A stretch of DNA of 43,922 bases from Pedobacter borealis DSM 19626. GTDB lineage: Bacteria; Bacteroidota; Bacteroidia; Sphingobacteriales; Sphingobacteriaceae. A program made the position numbers and the translations under genes. Location: the NCBI RefSeq assembly GCF_000708285.2, contig NZ_JAUG01000031.1, positions 1 to 43,922 on the forward strand. The letters run 5' to 3'. The notes beneath the pieces are model-generated. The model saw only the letters and a program-made list of their open reading frames with translations, was not told the origin of the DNA and ran no database searches. Positions 43,889-43,922 of this stretch are shown here, in pieces (the first letter of the stretch is position 1; the number at the start of each line of letters is the position of its first letter).

Positions 43889-43922
43889 ATAAAGCGGGAT
43901 TAGGCGTAAATAAGATATAATT

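Overview
The window looks like chromosomal DNA of a low-GC Bacteroidota bacterium, most likely family Sphingobacteriaceae (Pedobacter or a close relative). The basis is the gene set: a fused SecDF, an M56/BlaI regulatory pair, a type II NADH dehydrogenase, a cytochrome bd oxidase with a short CydA, two secreted M28 peptidases, and C-termini typical of Bacteroidota outer-membrane beta-barrels. Ribosome binding sites are weak, some promoters match TAnnTTTG, and spacers are full of short palindromic repeats. The genus is inferred, not shown.

Layout. 1-12.99 kb: smc, an M28 lipoprotein peptidase, a BlaI/M56 pair with three operator-like dyads, convergent rsmG and a membrane glycosyltransferase, then a close-packed tgt-lptF/G-eamA operon. 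12.99-15.25 kb: a 2.26-kb stretch with no convincing gene, the largest unexplained segment. 15.25-18.34 kb: a large HExxH/propeller/barrel protein and a LapA-like membrane protein. 18.6-25.0 kb: a degenerate receiver protein, pirin, an AlkD-like repair protein, a secreted lipoprotein of unknown role, a MetZ-like enzyme, OsmC and IspE. 25.5-30.6 kb: thyA-folA and secDF. 31.2-37.4 kb: ndh, HMG-CoA lyase, a GIY-YIG protein between two matching repeats, GNAT, a small membrane protein, fba, and divergent accD. 37.7-43.9 kb: a YCII-domain protein, a secreted hypothetical, a second M28 peptidase, and cydAB.

How the genes work together. Most are housekeeping: chromosome condensation (Smc), tRNA and rRNA modification (Tgt, RsmG), LPS export (LptF/G), isoprenoids (IspE), thymidylate and folate (ThyA, FolA), protein export (SecDF), fatty acid synthesis (AccD), glycolysis (Fba) and respiration (Ndh, CydAB). 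No tRNA, rRNA, CRISPR array, prophage or intact transposase gene was seen.

The notable non-coding layer is at least seven families of spacer repeats, labelled A to H below. Some have MITE-like terminal inverted repeats, and two families bracket single small genes. I found no clear defence or biosynthetic system. The best candidates for something new are the 2.26-kb gene desert, the M56-DUF1573 fusion with its triple operator, and the HExxH-propeller-barrel protein.
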